Below the pieces are notes generated by a model, which was not told the origin of the DNA, made no database searches, and saw only the letters and a program-made list of their open reading frames with translations. Below are positions 17,645-26,323 of a stretch of DNA of 64,000 bases, piece after piece (position 1 is the stretch's first letter; each line of letters begins with the position of its first letter). A program made the translations under genes and the position numbers. The DNA lies in assembly GCF_039939195.1 (NCBI RefSeq), contig NZ_JBDUUH010000006.1, positions 284,950 to 348,949 of the forward strand, read 5' to 3'. The DNA is from Foliimonas ilicis (GTDB lineage Bacteria; Pseudomonadota; Alphaproteobacteria; Rhizobiales; Rhizobiaceae).

Positions 17645-18823
17645 TCAGTGGCTTTCCAGGCAGGCAGCCAGTGTTTCTGCGAAAATACCGATCCCTACCG
17701 GGATCAACTCGTCCCGAAAGTCGTATGTCGGCGTGTGCAAGCCGGGCCAGTCGCGGCCCGAGCCGAGATACAGCATCGCCGACTTTGCCCCGCTCAGCCC
17801 AAACCGGCCAAAATCCTCGGAGGCGACTGAGGGCTCGGTCTGGCTCTCGTGTCGAACACCCGCGCGCTCGATGCCTTGCAAAAGCATGGCGGTGGCTTGC
17901 GCATCGTTGGTACAAGCTAGGAAGGTGTCCTCGTAGCCAAGGGCGCAGTCGAGCCCATGAAGCGTCGCCGTCTGGCGGACCAGGCTTTCGAAGCGGGCCA
18001 TCAAAGTGTCCATCTCCTCATCCGCGAATGTGCGCAGTGTTACGAGAAGCTTCGCCTCGCCGGGCGCTACCCCATAGGATTCCGCACCCATTGACGCGTG
18101 GGTAACTGTCACCATGGAGAAGCCCGGCCCCAGAAGTTCGCCGCTGCCGCAAGCTTCAAGTGCGGGCATGAGTTCCGAAATCGCATTCATCGGCGAGCGG
18201 CCGTCGGCCGGGCGCGAGGCATGAGCGGTGCTGCCGGTCAGCCGTATCCACGCTCCGCGCGATGCACAGTTGGTTGGACCGGGGCCGAGCTTGGCTATTC
18301 CGAAATCGATGCCGGATATGTTGTGCAGGGAAAATGCCCAATCGGGCTTGATTTCGGGATAGCGCGAATCCGCGATGACGGCGGCGGCTCCTGCGCCGTT
18401 CTCCTCCGCAGGCTGAAACATCAGGACTACCCGCCCGCTAGTCGGACGCGATCGTGACAGTATGCGCGCGAGACCGAGCAGGATCGCCGTGTGACCGTCA
18501 TGACCGCACAGATGGGCTTTTCCCGGCACGGTCGAACGGTGTTTGATCGTGCCGAGTTCCTGGATAGGGAGAGCGTCCAGCTCCGAGCGAAACAGGATCG
18601 TCGGACCGGGCGCGCCGCTGTCATAGATCGCCGCGACACCGTGGCCGCCCATTCCGGTCATGATGTTGTCCGGTCGCGTCGGCGCCAGCATCTCGCAGAC
18701 GCGGCGAGCGGTCTCCTTCTCTTCGCCTGACAGTTCCGGGTGGCGATGAAGATTCTGACGGAAGGCGGTGAGCTCGCGCAGGTCGTCTTCGGTGAGCATG
18801 GGGAAGGTCAGTCGATTTGTCAT
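17645..18823 (-). CDS. M20 family amidohydrolase/aminoacylase
   Basis: 392 residues from the ATG at 18823; a GTG at 18862 is an in-frame alternative and neither start has a strong ribosome binding site. Metal-site motifs are CGHDGHTAIL, PAEENGAGA and SLHN, as in hippurate hydrolase and N-acyl-amino-acid amidohydrolases (HipO/AbgB group). The enzyme would release a free amino acid or amine from an N-acylated or peptide-like compound brought in by the Opp-type transporter upstream. No signal peptide, so cytosolic. Confidence 0.87.
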   Translation of the reverse strand: MTNRLTFPMLTEDDLRELTAFRQNLHRHPELSGEEKETARRVCEMLAPTRPDNIMTGMGGHGVAAIYDSGAPGPTILFRSELDALPIQELGTIKHRSTVPGKAHLCGHDGHTAILLGLARILSRSRPTSGRVVLMFQPAEENGAGAAAVIADSRYPEIKPDWAFSLHNISGIDFGIAKLGPGPTNCASRGAWIRLTGSTAHASRPADGRSPMNAISELMPALEACGSGELLGPGFSMVTVTHASMGAESYGVAPGEAKLLVTLRTFADEEMDTLMARFESLVRQTATLHGLDCALGYEDTFLACTNDAQATAMLLQGIERAGVRHESQTEPSVASEDFGRFGLSGAKSAMLYLGSGRDWPGLHTPTYDFRDELIPVGIGIFAETLAACLESH

Positions 18824-19057
18824 ATCAGGCAGTAGCTCGCATAAGCATTCCGTAAAGGTCACTGGGTTCGTCCGGGTCTGCCGGGAGATTCAGCGGGGTA
18901 TAGTTGGCGGTTTCCCTGATCCGGTCGTGCGGATCCGGCGGTATGAGCGGCATCTTTTATCTTCCTGTCTCAGGGGTGGTTTGTGGAATTGCGTCGGCGT
19001 AGCTCGCGATACTCTGCGGCAAGCTAACGGGCACCAATTCGTGCAATTTTCTGCGCA

Positions 19058-19840
19058 TCACACGTGACCATAGAAATCGCGGTGCACGGCAACCGAATAG
19101 GCATAGTCCAGCAGCGTCGACCAACTGAACACGGGCATGTCGATCTCCCGCTGGATTGCCCGACCGAAAGGCTGGAAGCCGGTGCATTCAAGAACCATCG
19201 CACCCATGTTCGGATGCGCGACCGCGAATTCCCGGGCAACTCCCACAAGATCGCGCTCGGCCATTTCATAATCGGCGGTCGGGATCTCCGGTCGCAGATC
19301 CTCGTTCCAGAGGCGGTCAAATTGCGGGAGCCTCCCGTCGTCCATTGCGCCTTGCACGACATAGTTCGTCCCGAGTTGCACCCCGACCGAGGTGAGGTGC
19401 CGGTCGTGCAGGTAATTGCTTCCCGACATCAGGATGCCGACGACCTGTCCCGGTCCGATCAACATTTGCGCGAACGCCACCTGAAGGAGGCTTGAGGCGA
19501 AGACAGGAACTTTTACCGCGCCTGCAATTTCCTTCTGGAACCACGCGAAATAGCCGCACTCAGCCGCGATGGCTCGACAACCCATGCGTTCGAGCTTGCG
19601 CGCAGCGTTCAGGATCGGCTCCAGTAGTTCGGCCTTATCTTCACCGCGGACCAGCTTCATGATGTCCACGCCTTCGGCGATCTCGTACTGTATGGGGTAA
19701 GGATACGCGCTGGCATTGCGCACATCGCCGGGAAAGCCGGGGTAAACGTCGTCGAGAAGGATGATGCCGAGGCCCATGCCGTAGCAGCAGTGGTTTCTGC
19801 GCGCATGGATGTGCCGAATGGCCGGGTCATGCAACGGCAT
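19058..19840 (-). CDS. Asp/Glu/hydantoin racemase superfamily protein
   Basis: 260 residues from the ATG at 19840, 8 bases after AAAGGAAC. Two candidate catalytic cysteines lie in AAECGYF (Cys95) and LECTGFQ (Cys219), the spacing of the two-cysteine racemase/maleate isomerase superfamily. The superfamily racemises amino acids or hydantoins or isomerises maleate; the exact reaction cannot be read from sequence. In this operon a racemase could feed the DadA-like oxidase. Cytosolic. Confidence 0.8.
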   Translation of the reverse strand: MPLHDPAIRHIHARRNHCCYGMGLGIILLDDVYPGFPGDVRNASAYPYPIQYEIAEGVDIMKLVRGEDKAELLEPILNAARKLERMGCRAIAAECGYFAWFQKEIAGAVKVPVFASSLLQVAFAQMLIGPGQVVGILMSGSNYLHDRHLTSVGVQLGTNYVVQGAMDDGRLPQFDRLWNEDLRPEIPTADYEMAERDLVGVAREFAVAHPNMGAMVLECTGFQPFGRAIQREIDMPVFSWSTLLDYAYSVAVHRDFYGHV

Positions 19841-19909
19841 GATCGTTGTTCCTTTCAAGAGACTTTTGCACAGCTGCGTTCCGGGTACGGCGAGATGAAA
19901 TCCGCTGCG

Positions 19910-20521
19910 TCATGAGTGCCTCGGATCGAACAGGCACCAGAGGGCGAGCAGAGGTGCATTCGGGACAGACGCTATGGCGTGAAATATGTTCGGCTCGTTG
20001 TACAATGTGCCGCCGACACCGGGCGTGAACCAGTCGTCTTCGCCCTGTCGAAACCGGCCGTCGGTCAGAAAGAGATAGATCTCCTCAGGAGAGTGCCTGT
20101 GGTCAGGATAGCGAACGTCCGGAGCCAGCAGCGACAGGCCCACCCAGACATCCGCCCGATCTTCCAGCCCGCCAGGACCGACGATCATCGCATTGGCGTG
20201 ACCTTCCGCAAACGAGGCACTCGCTTCGGGTGCCGCACCGGCGCGCCTCCTCCATGTCAAAAGGGGTGCGAGGTTGGAAATGCTTTGGGCCAAGCTCTTG
20301 AGCTCGTCTTTTGCGCGGGCCGGTTTGAGCGCATCCTGTAGCAAAGCGCTGGTGGGGACCTTAGTGGGTTCAGATTTCGCCACGGGTACCGGGTTGCGCA
20401 ACGCGTCGACGACGCGCGCGAGACATGCTTTCGTCTCGCTATCGGGAGATCCGCTTTCGACACCGTTTCTCATCGCATCGAGAAATGCCTGCAAATCGTG
20501 CGGACGCGTGTTTGAAGTCAT
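19910..20521 (-). CDS. DddQ-like cupin (DMSP-lyase family)
   Basis: 203 residues. GAGGAG 8 bases before the ATG at 20521 decides the start. A C-terminal cupin holds YPDHRHSPEEIY (Tyr138, His141, His143, Glu147, Tyr149) and His181. The spacing of Tyr138, His143, Glu147, Tyr149 and His181 agrees with the catalytic Tyr and metal ligands I recall for the DMSP lyase DddQ. DMSP lyases split dimethylsulfoniopropionate to dimethyl sulfide and acrylate. The family also contains members of unknown substrate, so the true reaction is open; the neighbours (N-methyl oxidation, peptide-type import) suggest another onium-like or amino-acid-like compound. Confidence 0.75.
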   Translation of the reverse strand: MTSNTRPHDLQAFLDAMRNGVESGSPDSETKACLARVVDALRNPVPVAKSEPTKVPTSALLQDALKPARAKDELKSLAQSISNLAPLLTWRRRAGAAPEASASFAEGHANAMIVGPGGLEDRADVWVGLSLLAPDVRYPDHRHSPEEIYLFLTDGRFRQGEDDWFTPGVGGTLYNEPNIFHAIASVPNAPLLALWCLFDPRHS

Positions 20522-20541
20522 ATCTGTTGCTCCTCGAATCA

Positions 20542-22623
20542 TCAGACGTCCATACCCAACCGCGACCTGTCGGCCGTTACTCCAGTACGGTCTGGTGTTG
20601 ACTGCGGTGCGTTGGTTTTCTGCAGCCGCGCCAGTTCCTCGTGGGAATAGTGGCAGCGGATGACGTGGCCGGGATCGGCCTGTGCGAGAGGTGGCTCCTG
20701 CGTCTCACAGATCGCGCCGATCTTGCGCGGACAGCGCGTGTGGAACACGCAGCCACTCGGCGGATTGACCGCGCTCGGTATTTCACCTTCGAGGCGAATA
20801 CGCGAGGTTGCGCTCCGGTCGAGATTGGGCACCGCCGACAGCAGTGCCTCGGTGTATGGATGGTGCGGCCCGGCAAACACCTCTTCCGAGGGGCCGAGCT
20901 CCATGATGCGGCCGAGATAGAGCACGGCGATCTGGTCCGAAAGATAGCGAACCACGGCGAGATCGTGCGAGATGAAGATGTAGCTCACGTCTTGCTTGGA
21001 TTGCAGATCGGCAAGCAGGTTGAGGATCGCAGCCTGCACTGACACGTCGAGCGCCGAGGTCGGCTCGTCGCAGACGATGATGCGCGGGTCGCCGGCAAAG
21101 GCGCGCGCGATGGCGACGCGCTGTTTGAGCCCGCCTGAAAGCTGGCGGGGCTTGACTGCGAGGTGCCGGTCGGTGAGCCGTACGGAGCGCACCAGTTCCT
21201 CAAGACGTGTTTCAAGTGTCCCGCCGCTCAGCCCGGCCAAGCGCTTCAGCGCGCGCTTGATCAAATGGCGGATCGAATGTGAACGATTAAGCGCCGAGTC
21301 GGGATTCTGGAAGACAATCTGCATGGCCTTGATCTGGTCGTCCGTGCGTTCACTCAGCCGCGGGGCCAGAGGTTCGCCCTCAAGCTCGATGCCGCCGCCT
21401 TCGTCCGGTGACACCAGGCCAAGCAACATCTTGGCGAAGGTTGTTTTCCCGCTGCCGGATTCGCCGACCAGCCCGAGCGTCTGTCCGGGCTGCAGGCTCA
21501 CGGAAACGTCCTTGACAGCTCTCAGCGCATAGCCTTGGCTACCGTAAGTCTTGTTCAGCCCCTCGACACGCAGGACCGGCTTGGATGCGGTCTTGGATGG
21601 CAGGGCGACCGCTGCATGACTAGCCGTTGAGCGGGGCAGTGACTGCGCCTCTTCATGGTAGTGACAGCGCGACTGTCGGCCACCGAGATCGTAGAGCGGC
21701 GGTGGTTCAGTGCGGCAGCGCTCTGTCGCCAGCGCGCAACGGTCAGCGAAGGCGCAGCCGGTGATCGTCATGCCTATGTTGGGCAGAAAGCCGGGAATGG
21801 TATCGAGTCGACCCTGGTCTTTGCGCTGTCCGCCACGCGGCAGACAACGCAGCAGCGCCACGGTGTAGGGATGACGCGGATTCTTGAACACGTCTTCCGT
21901 GGAGCCCTCTTCGACCAGCATGCCGGCATAGAGCACGCCAACGCGGTCGCACATGTTGGAGACGACAGCCAGGTTGTGGCTGATAAATAAAATAGAGGCC
22001 GAGAGCTCCCGCCTGAGTTGTGAGATGAGGTCGAGCACTTCCGCTTCCACGGTCGCGTCGAGGCCGGTTGTGGGCTCGTCGAGGATCAGCATTGATGGAT
22101 CGTTCGCAAGCGCCATGGCAATCGCCACGCGCTGCTGCATGCCACCGGAAAGTTGGTGCGGGTAGCGCTGCATGACGCCTGCCGGATCGGAAATGCGGAC
22201 CCGGTCCAGCATGGCAAATGCCCGATCAGTCGCGGCCTGCCCCGAGATGCCGCGGAGCTCGAATATTTCGGTAAGCTGGCGGGCGATAGAGAGCGACGGG
22301 TTGAGGGCCTTGCCGGGGTCCTGGTACACCATCGACACGTTTTCGGCGCGTGCCCGTCTCAGAGCGCCGCCGTTCAGCTGCATCACGTCTTGGCCTCCGA
22401 GCGAGATCGCACCTCCGGTGATCGAGCCGTTGCGCGGCAGATAGCGCACGACCGACAGCGCAACCGTGGATTTGCCGCAACCGGATTCACCAACCAGCCC
22501 GTAGGCTTCGCCCTGGCCGATCGAGAGGTTCAGATTGCGCAGCACTGCCCGGTTGCGCCCGGCGACGCGATAGGCGACGGAGAGATCGTCGAGTACGAGC
22601 GCGTTTGCTGGCGTATCAATCAT
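20542..22623 (-). CDS. Fused double ATPase of an oligopeptide/dipeptide-type ABC importer (DppD-DppF)
   Basis: 693 residues. Two complete ABC modules: first with GESGCGKST, LSGGMQQR and LILDEPTTGLD, second with GESGSGKTT, LSGGLKQR and IVCDEPTSALD. Each is followed by the oligopeptide-transporter C-terminal segment with a Cys-rich stretch (CAFADRCALA; CVFHTRCPRK), which in Dpp ATPases can hold an Fe-S cluster. The start at 22623 has GGAG 7 bases upstream and overlaps the permease stop by 8 bases. Separate DppD and DppF chains are the norm; fusion into one chain is common in rhizobia. Confidence 0.92.
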   Translation of the reverse strand: MIDTPANALVLDDLSVAYRVAGRNRAVLRNLNLSIGQGEAYGLVGESGCGKSTVALSVVRYLPRNGSITGGAISLGGQDVMQLNGGALRRARAENVSMVYQDPGKALNPSLSIARQLTEIFELRGISGQAATDRAFAMLDRVRISDPAGVMQRYPHQLSGGMQQRVAIAMALANDPSMLILDEPTTGLDATVEAEVLDLISQLRRELSASILFISHNLAVVSNMCDRVGVLYAGMLVEEGSTEDVFKNPRHPYTVALLRCLPRGGQRKDQGRLDTIPGFLPNIGMTITGCAFADRCALATERCRTEPPPLYDLGGRQSRCHYHEEAQSLPRSTASHAAVALPSKTASKPVLRVEGLNKTYGSQGYALRAVKDVSVSLQPGQTLGLVGESGSGKTTFAKMLLGLVSPDEGGGIELEGEPLAPRLSERTDDQIKAMQIVFQNPDSALNRSHSIRHLIKRALKRLAGLSGGTLETRLEELVRSVRLTDRHLAVKPRQLSGGLKQRVAIARAFAGDPRIIVCDEPTSALDVSVQAAILNLLADLQSKQDVSYIFISHDLAVVRYLSDQIAVLYLGRIMELGPSEEVFAGPHHPYTEALLSAVPNLDRSATSRIRLEGEIPSAVNPPSGCVFHTRCPRKIGAICETQEPPLAQADPGHVIRCHYSHEELARLQKTNAPQSTPDRTGVTADRSRLGMDV

Positions 22624-23500
22624 TGAATGCTCCGTGGATTCCATCTGCCACCAGATTGACGCTGACCACCACCGACGCGATGGCCAGGCCGTCGAACAGC
22701 ACCGTCCACCAGAAGCCGCCGCCAATCATGCCGTAGTTGGTGGAAATGCTTAAAGCCCAGTCGGGAGAGGGCGGCTGGATGCCGAAACCCAAGAAGCTGA
22801 GCGTGGCAACGGCGAAGATCGCATAGCCGAGGCGCACCGTCGTCTCGACCAGTATCGGCGGCAGGACGTTGGGGAGTATCTCGACAAACATGGTGTGGAG
22901 CGCGCTTTCGCGGCGCAGTTGCGCTGCCGCGACATAGTCGAGTTCCCGCTCGGCCAGCACTGCCGAACGTACCGTGCGGGCGATGATCGGCGCGAATGCA
23001 AGGCCGATGACGATGATGACGGTCAGCTTGGAGGTCCCGAGGGCGACAATCACCAGCAGTGCGACGATGACAACCGGCATCGCCATAAATGCTTCGATGA
23101 TACGGCTGACGACATCATCGAGAATGCCGCGAAAGTAGCCCACGCAAAGGCCGAGCGTAGTGCCCGCAACGGTCGCCATCAGCGTCGCCAGCGGCGCCAC
23201 CGTCAGAATCTCACGCGAGCCGACAATGACGCGCGAGAAGACGTCGCGGCCAAGCTGGTCAGTGCCGAACCAATGCTCTGCCGACGGCGGCGCCAGAGTG
23301 TTGAGAATGTCACTGGTGAGCGGATCGTAAGGTACGAGATGCTCGCCGAAAAGCGCGCAGACGATCCAGAACAGCACGACGCACAGACCGGTAAGAAATG
23401 TGGGAGACTTCAGCAGTGCGCGCAGCATTTCGGCCCAGGAGCCGCCTCGCCCCGCGACGTCGGGTGCCGGTATATCGAGAGGACTTTTGGTTACAGTCAT
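22616..23500 (-). CDS. ABC transporter permease (DppC-like)
   Basis: 294 residues from the ATG at 23500, which overlaps the stop of the upstream permease (ATGA). An N-terminal cytoplasmic segment and first helix (TFLTGLCVVLFWIVCALFG) precede the OppC-type PYDPLTSDILN motif, then HWFGTDQLGRDVFSRVI, the hallmark of DppC/OppC. About six membrane helices. The EAA loop is DYVAAAQLRRESALHTMF. The frame stays open far upstream, but that extension is a shadow of the neighbouring gene. Confidence 0.92.
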   Translation of the reverse strand: MTVTKSPLDIPAPDVAGRGGSWAEMLRALLKSPTFLTGLCVVLFWIVCALFGEHLVPYDPLTSDILNTLAPPSAEHWFGTDQLGRDVFSRVIVGSREILTVAPLATLMATVAGTTLGLCVGYFRGILDDVVSRIIEAFMAMPVVIVALLVIVALGTSKLTVIIVIGLAFAPIIARTVRSAVLAERELDYVAAAQLRRESALHTMFVEILPNVLPPILVETTVRLGYAIFAVATLSFLGFGIQPPSPDWALSISTNYGMIGGGFWWTVLFDGLAIASVVVSVNLVADGIHGAFND

Positions 23501-24450
23501 TGCTCGGCTCCCAGACGGATCCGCGGATTGAGTACGGAGTAGAGGAGATCGGCCAGAAGCGTTGCCACCGTGTAGACGATGCCGATGGTGAGCACACCGG
23601 CTTGAAGCATCGGGAAATCCTTGCCCTTCGCGGCTGTGAAGATAAGCGATCCGATGCCTTGGTAGCGGAACAGTGTCTCGATGACGACGAGTCCTCCGAT
23701 GAGATAGCCGGTCTGCGTAGCGATGACGGTGATCGTTGGAAGAAGGGCGTTCCTTAATACGTGGCGCCAGATGACCGTGCGCCATGGCAACCCTTTGAGA
23801 ACCGCGGTTCGCGTGTAGTCGGAATCGAGGGCCTCGATCATGCCGGATCGTGCCATGCGGGCGATGTAGCCGAACAGCGACAGGAAAAGCGGCAGCGCAG
23901 GGAGTATCAGATAATATAATTGGGTCGCGAAACCCGCACCGGGCGGCCATGCGGCGGAAATGGGCAGCCAGCGAAGCCACACCCCGAAGATCAGGATGAG
24001 AACGATGCCTGTGACGAACTCGGGCAGCACGGTCATCGACAGTCCGCCGAGGCTGATGATGCGGTCGATCGGCCGGTTGAGATACAGTGCGGCGACAACG
24101 CCACCGAGAATGCCGATCGGCACTACCAGCATGAAGGCGACCAGAGCCAGCTTCATTGAATTGCCGAGCGCTTCGAGGATGAAGGATGCCACCGGGGCAC
24201 GGAAGACGTAGGAGGTTCCCATGTCCCCCTGGATGAAGTTCCAGATCCAGCTGCCGTACTGGACGAGCAGCGGACGATCGACGCCGAGCGACTGGTTGAG
24301 TACGTCGACGGCGCGCTGGTCGGCTAGCGGCCCCAGTATCGCCCGGCCGACATTCCCAGGCAGCACCTGACCGCCAAGGAATACCATGATGCTGAGCAGG
24401 AACAGCGTGACGAGGGACAAGACCAGACGTCGTGTAAGGAAGGAGAAAAT
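23497..24450 (-). CDS. ABC transporter permease (DppB-like), start codon unclear
   Basis: About 317 residues. DppB/OppB marks are seen: GPLADQRAVD, LGVDRPLLVQYGSWIWNF, GDMGTSYVF and the EAA-type loop ALDSDYTRTAVLKGLPW. No ATG or GTG fits the family N-terminus. TTG at 24420 is possible but would remove the start of the first helix. An ATT at 24450-24448 preceded by GGAG with a 9-base spacer gives the expected beginning (FSFLTRRLVLSLVTLFLL). I use 24450 but cannot exclude TTG or a sequencing error. Inner-membrane partner of the DppC-like protein. Confidence 0.85.
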   Translation of the reverse strand: MFSFLTRRLVLSLVTLFLLSIMVFLGGQVLPGNVGRAILGPLADQRAVDVLNQSLGVDRPLLVQYGSWIWNFIQGDMGTSYVFRAPVASFILEALGNSMKLALVAFMLVVPIGILGGVVAALYLNRPIDRIISLGGLSMTVLPEFVTGIVLILIFGVWLRWLPISAAWPPGAGFATQLYYLILPALPLFLSLFGYIARMARSGMIEALDSDYTRTAVLKGLPWRTVIWRHVLRNALLPTITVIATQTGYLIGGLVVIETLFRYQGIGSLIFTAAKGKDFPMLQAGVLTIGIVYTVATLLADLLYSVLNPRIRLGAEQ

Positions 24451-24509
24451 GGCGATATGCTCCGTTTGAAGCCCGGCCTCCTGCTGGAAGCCCGGGGCGG
24501 CCGGTTTGT

Positions 24510-26174
24510 TTAGGCTTTCGACGTACCTGCCAAGAAAAGCTGCCCCATGGCGGTGTTTTGGACACCCGTGACACCTTTCGCCATCGCCGACAGATAATCG
24601 AAGAAATACGCCGCAATCACAGGGGTTTCCTCAAGCAGTAGCCGCTGGATCCTGCCCGCGGCGTCCCTTTGCGCTTCCAGGTCGAGCGCGGCGGTGTAGC
24701 TGTCCACCAACTGGTCATACTCGCTGTTCTTGAAATGTGCGGCGTTCCAAGGGCCGTCGCTCGTCAGTGGTGCTTTTAGGAAGACGTTCGGCACGCCGCG
24801 ATGGGCGTAGACGGTCAGGCCCATCGGCGCATCCAGCCAGGGCGACCTGCCGAAAACAGCGTCGCCGTAAAATGCGCTGGGGTCGAGGATGTTGAGATCG
24901 AGATTAATGCCGATCTCCTTTACCCAACTCTGGACGAGCTGCGCGTGTTCAGGCAACTCCAGGTAATGCCGGCTGGTCAAAGACATATTGAAGCCCTGGC
25001 CCACCCCGGCAGCCTCCATCAACTGCTTGGCCTCAGCGATGTCGCGCTCGCGTTGCGGCACGGTCGAATCTGTCGAGGGGTAGACCGCTGCGAACGGACT
25101 GTCGTTGCCGACCTGGGCATAGCCTTTCATCAGGCCTGCAACCAATTGCGGTCGATCGATACTGAGCGCGACGGCGCGGCGCACACGCGGATCCTTGAAG
25201 GGCTCTGTGTCGCAGCGCATATGCAATTGAGTATGCGAAACCGCCTTCAGGCCGACTATCTCGACATTCGGGTCGTTGGCCAAACCGACGCTGGAGAGCA
25301 CCGGCAATATGTTGATGATATCTACCTGACCGCCCTGCAGCGCGAGGATCTGCGGTTGAATATCGCTGAAGAAGATGAACTCCGTGCGCTCCGGCAGCGC
25401 CTTCTCGTCCCAATAGTCTTCATTGCGTACGAAGGATGCGCCGACCTTGGGTGTGTATCGTTCCAGCTTGAACGGACCGGTTCCGTCGAAGGTCGTCTCG
25501 AAATCGCCCTGGTAGTTCGCGGGCAGGATGACGGCGGTATAGTTGTCCGATGAAACCATGTAGGGGAAGTTGCCGTTCGGCGCGTCGAGGTGGAATTCGA
25601 CAGTGTAGTCGTCGACCTTCTTCGTTCCGCCCTTCTGCAGGATACCCCTGAATACCGAGAGGGCGCTGGATGAATTGGCAGGATCCGCCAACCGGTCGAT
25701 GCTGGCGACTACGTCTTCCGCCTTCATCTCGCCGCCGCTGTGAAACTTCACGCCTTTGCGCAACGTGAACGTCCAGACATCGCCCTTGTCGTTGGGCGTC
25801 CAGCTTTCAGCCAGCATGGGCCTCAAAACGAGATCCGGGCCGTCCAGGCAGAGGAACTCCGCTGTCTGCTGAAGCATGAGGAGGCCGCCGGCCTCGACGA
25901 CAGTGACCGGATCGATCGCTGCGATAGGAACCTGGCAGGCGACGCGGATGGTGGCGCCGGGCGTGCCCTGGGCTTGGGCCAAGGATGGCGTCACGCCGAA
26001 GCCTGCGGCCACGCCGACGCGGCTCATAAAGGGCAGTGACAGACCAAGCAGGCTGCCATGCCGGATGAAATCTCGGCGGCTGACGCGACCATCGACAAGG
26101 CCGTCTATGAGATGATTTTCGAGCGGCGTGCGGTTGCGGCGAAGCAGATCGAGTGTGCGGTAGTTCTTGCTCAT
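24510..26174 (-). CDS. Peptide-type ABC substrate-binding protein 1, Tat-exported
   Basis: 554 residues. A twin-arginine motif SRRDFI (about 32-37) with a hydrophobic stretch and a cleavage-like AQAQ end marks a Tat signal. The mature part is an SBP_bac_5 (OppA/DppA) protein: LAESWTPNDKGDVWTFTLRK, KFHSGGEMKAEDVVAS and YTPKVGASFVRNEDYW. It binds the compound imported by the permeases encoded just downstream. It is a close paralogue of the next gene upstream, with near-identical N-termini, so the two arose by tandem duplication. Confidence 0.92.
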   Translation of the reverse strand: MSKNYRTLDLLRRNRTPLENHLIDGLVDGRVSRRDFIRHGSLLGLSLPFMSRVGVAAGFGVTPSLAQAQGTPGATIRVACQVPIAAIDPVTVVEAGGLLMLQQTAEFLCLDGPDLVLRPMLAESWTPNDKGDVWTFTLRKGVKFHSGGEMKAEDVVASIDRLADPANSSSALSVFRGILQKGGTKKVDDYTVEFHLDAPNGNFPYMVSSDNYTAVILPANYQGDFETTFDGTGPFKLERYTPKVGASFVRNEDYWDEKALPERTEFIFFSDIQPQILALQGGQVDIINILPVLSSVGLANDPNVEIVGLKAVSHTQLHMRCDTEPFKDPRVRRAVALSIDRPQLVAGLMKGYAQVGNDSPFAAVYPSTDSTVPQRERDIAEAKQLMEAAGVGQGFNMSLTSRHYLELPEHAQLVQSWVKEIGINLDLNILDPSAFYGDAVFGRSPWLDAPMGLTVYAHRGVPNVFLKAPLTSDGPWNAAHFKNSEYDQLVDSYTAALDLEAQRDAAGRIQRLLLEETPVIAAYFFDYLSAMAKGVTGVQNTAMGQLFLAGTSKA

Positions 26175-26323
26175 GTTTTTAAAGTTCCCCTGTTTTTGCG
26201 GTTGGCGATGTTTCGCCGTCCAGCTCCGAGGAGTTCTCCCGACTCCCGGTCATAGTCTACGTAAGGCGACTAGGGCGTGCGGCTGTATCACCGTCTGTTG
26301 CGCCCTGCCTGCTATTGTTTCGT

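Noticed and set aside
22616..24616. Reading the DppC-like permease as a 666-residue protein
   Set aside because: The extra N-terminal part is another frame of the DppB-like gene; the ATGA overlap at 23500 gives the normal start.
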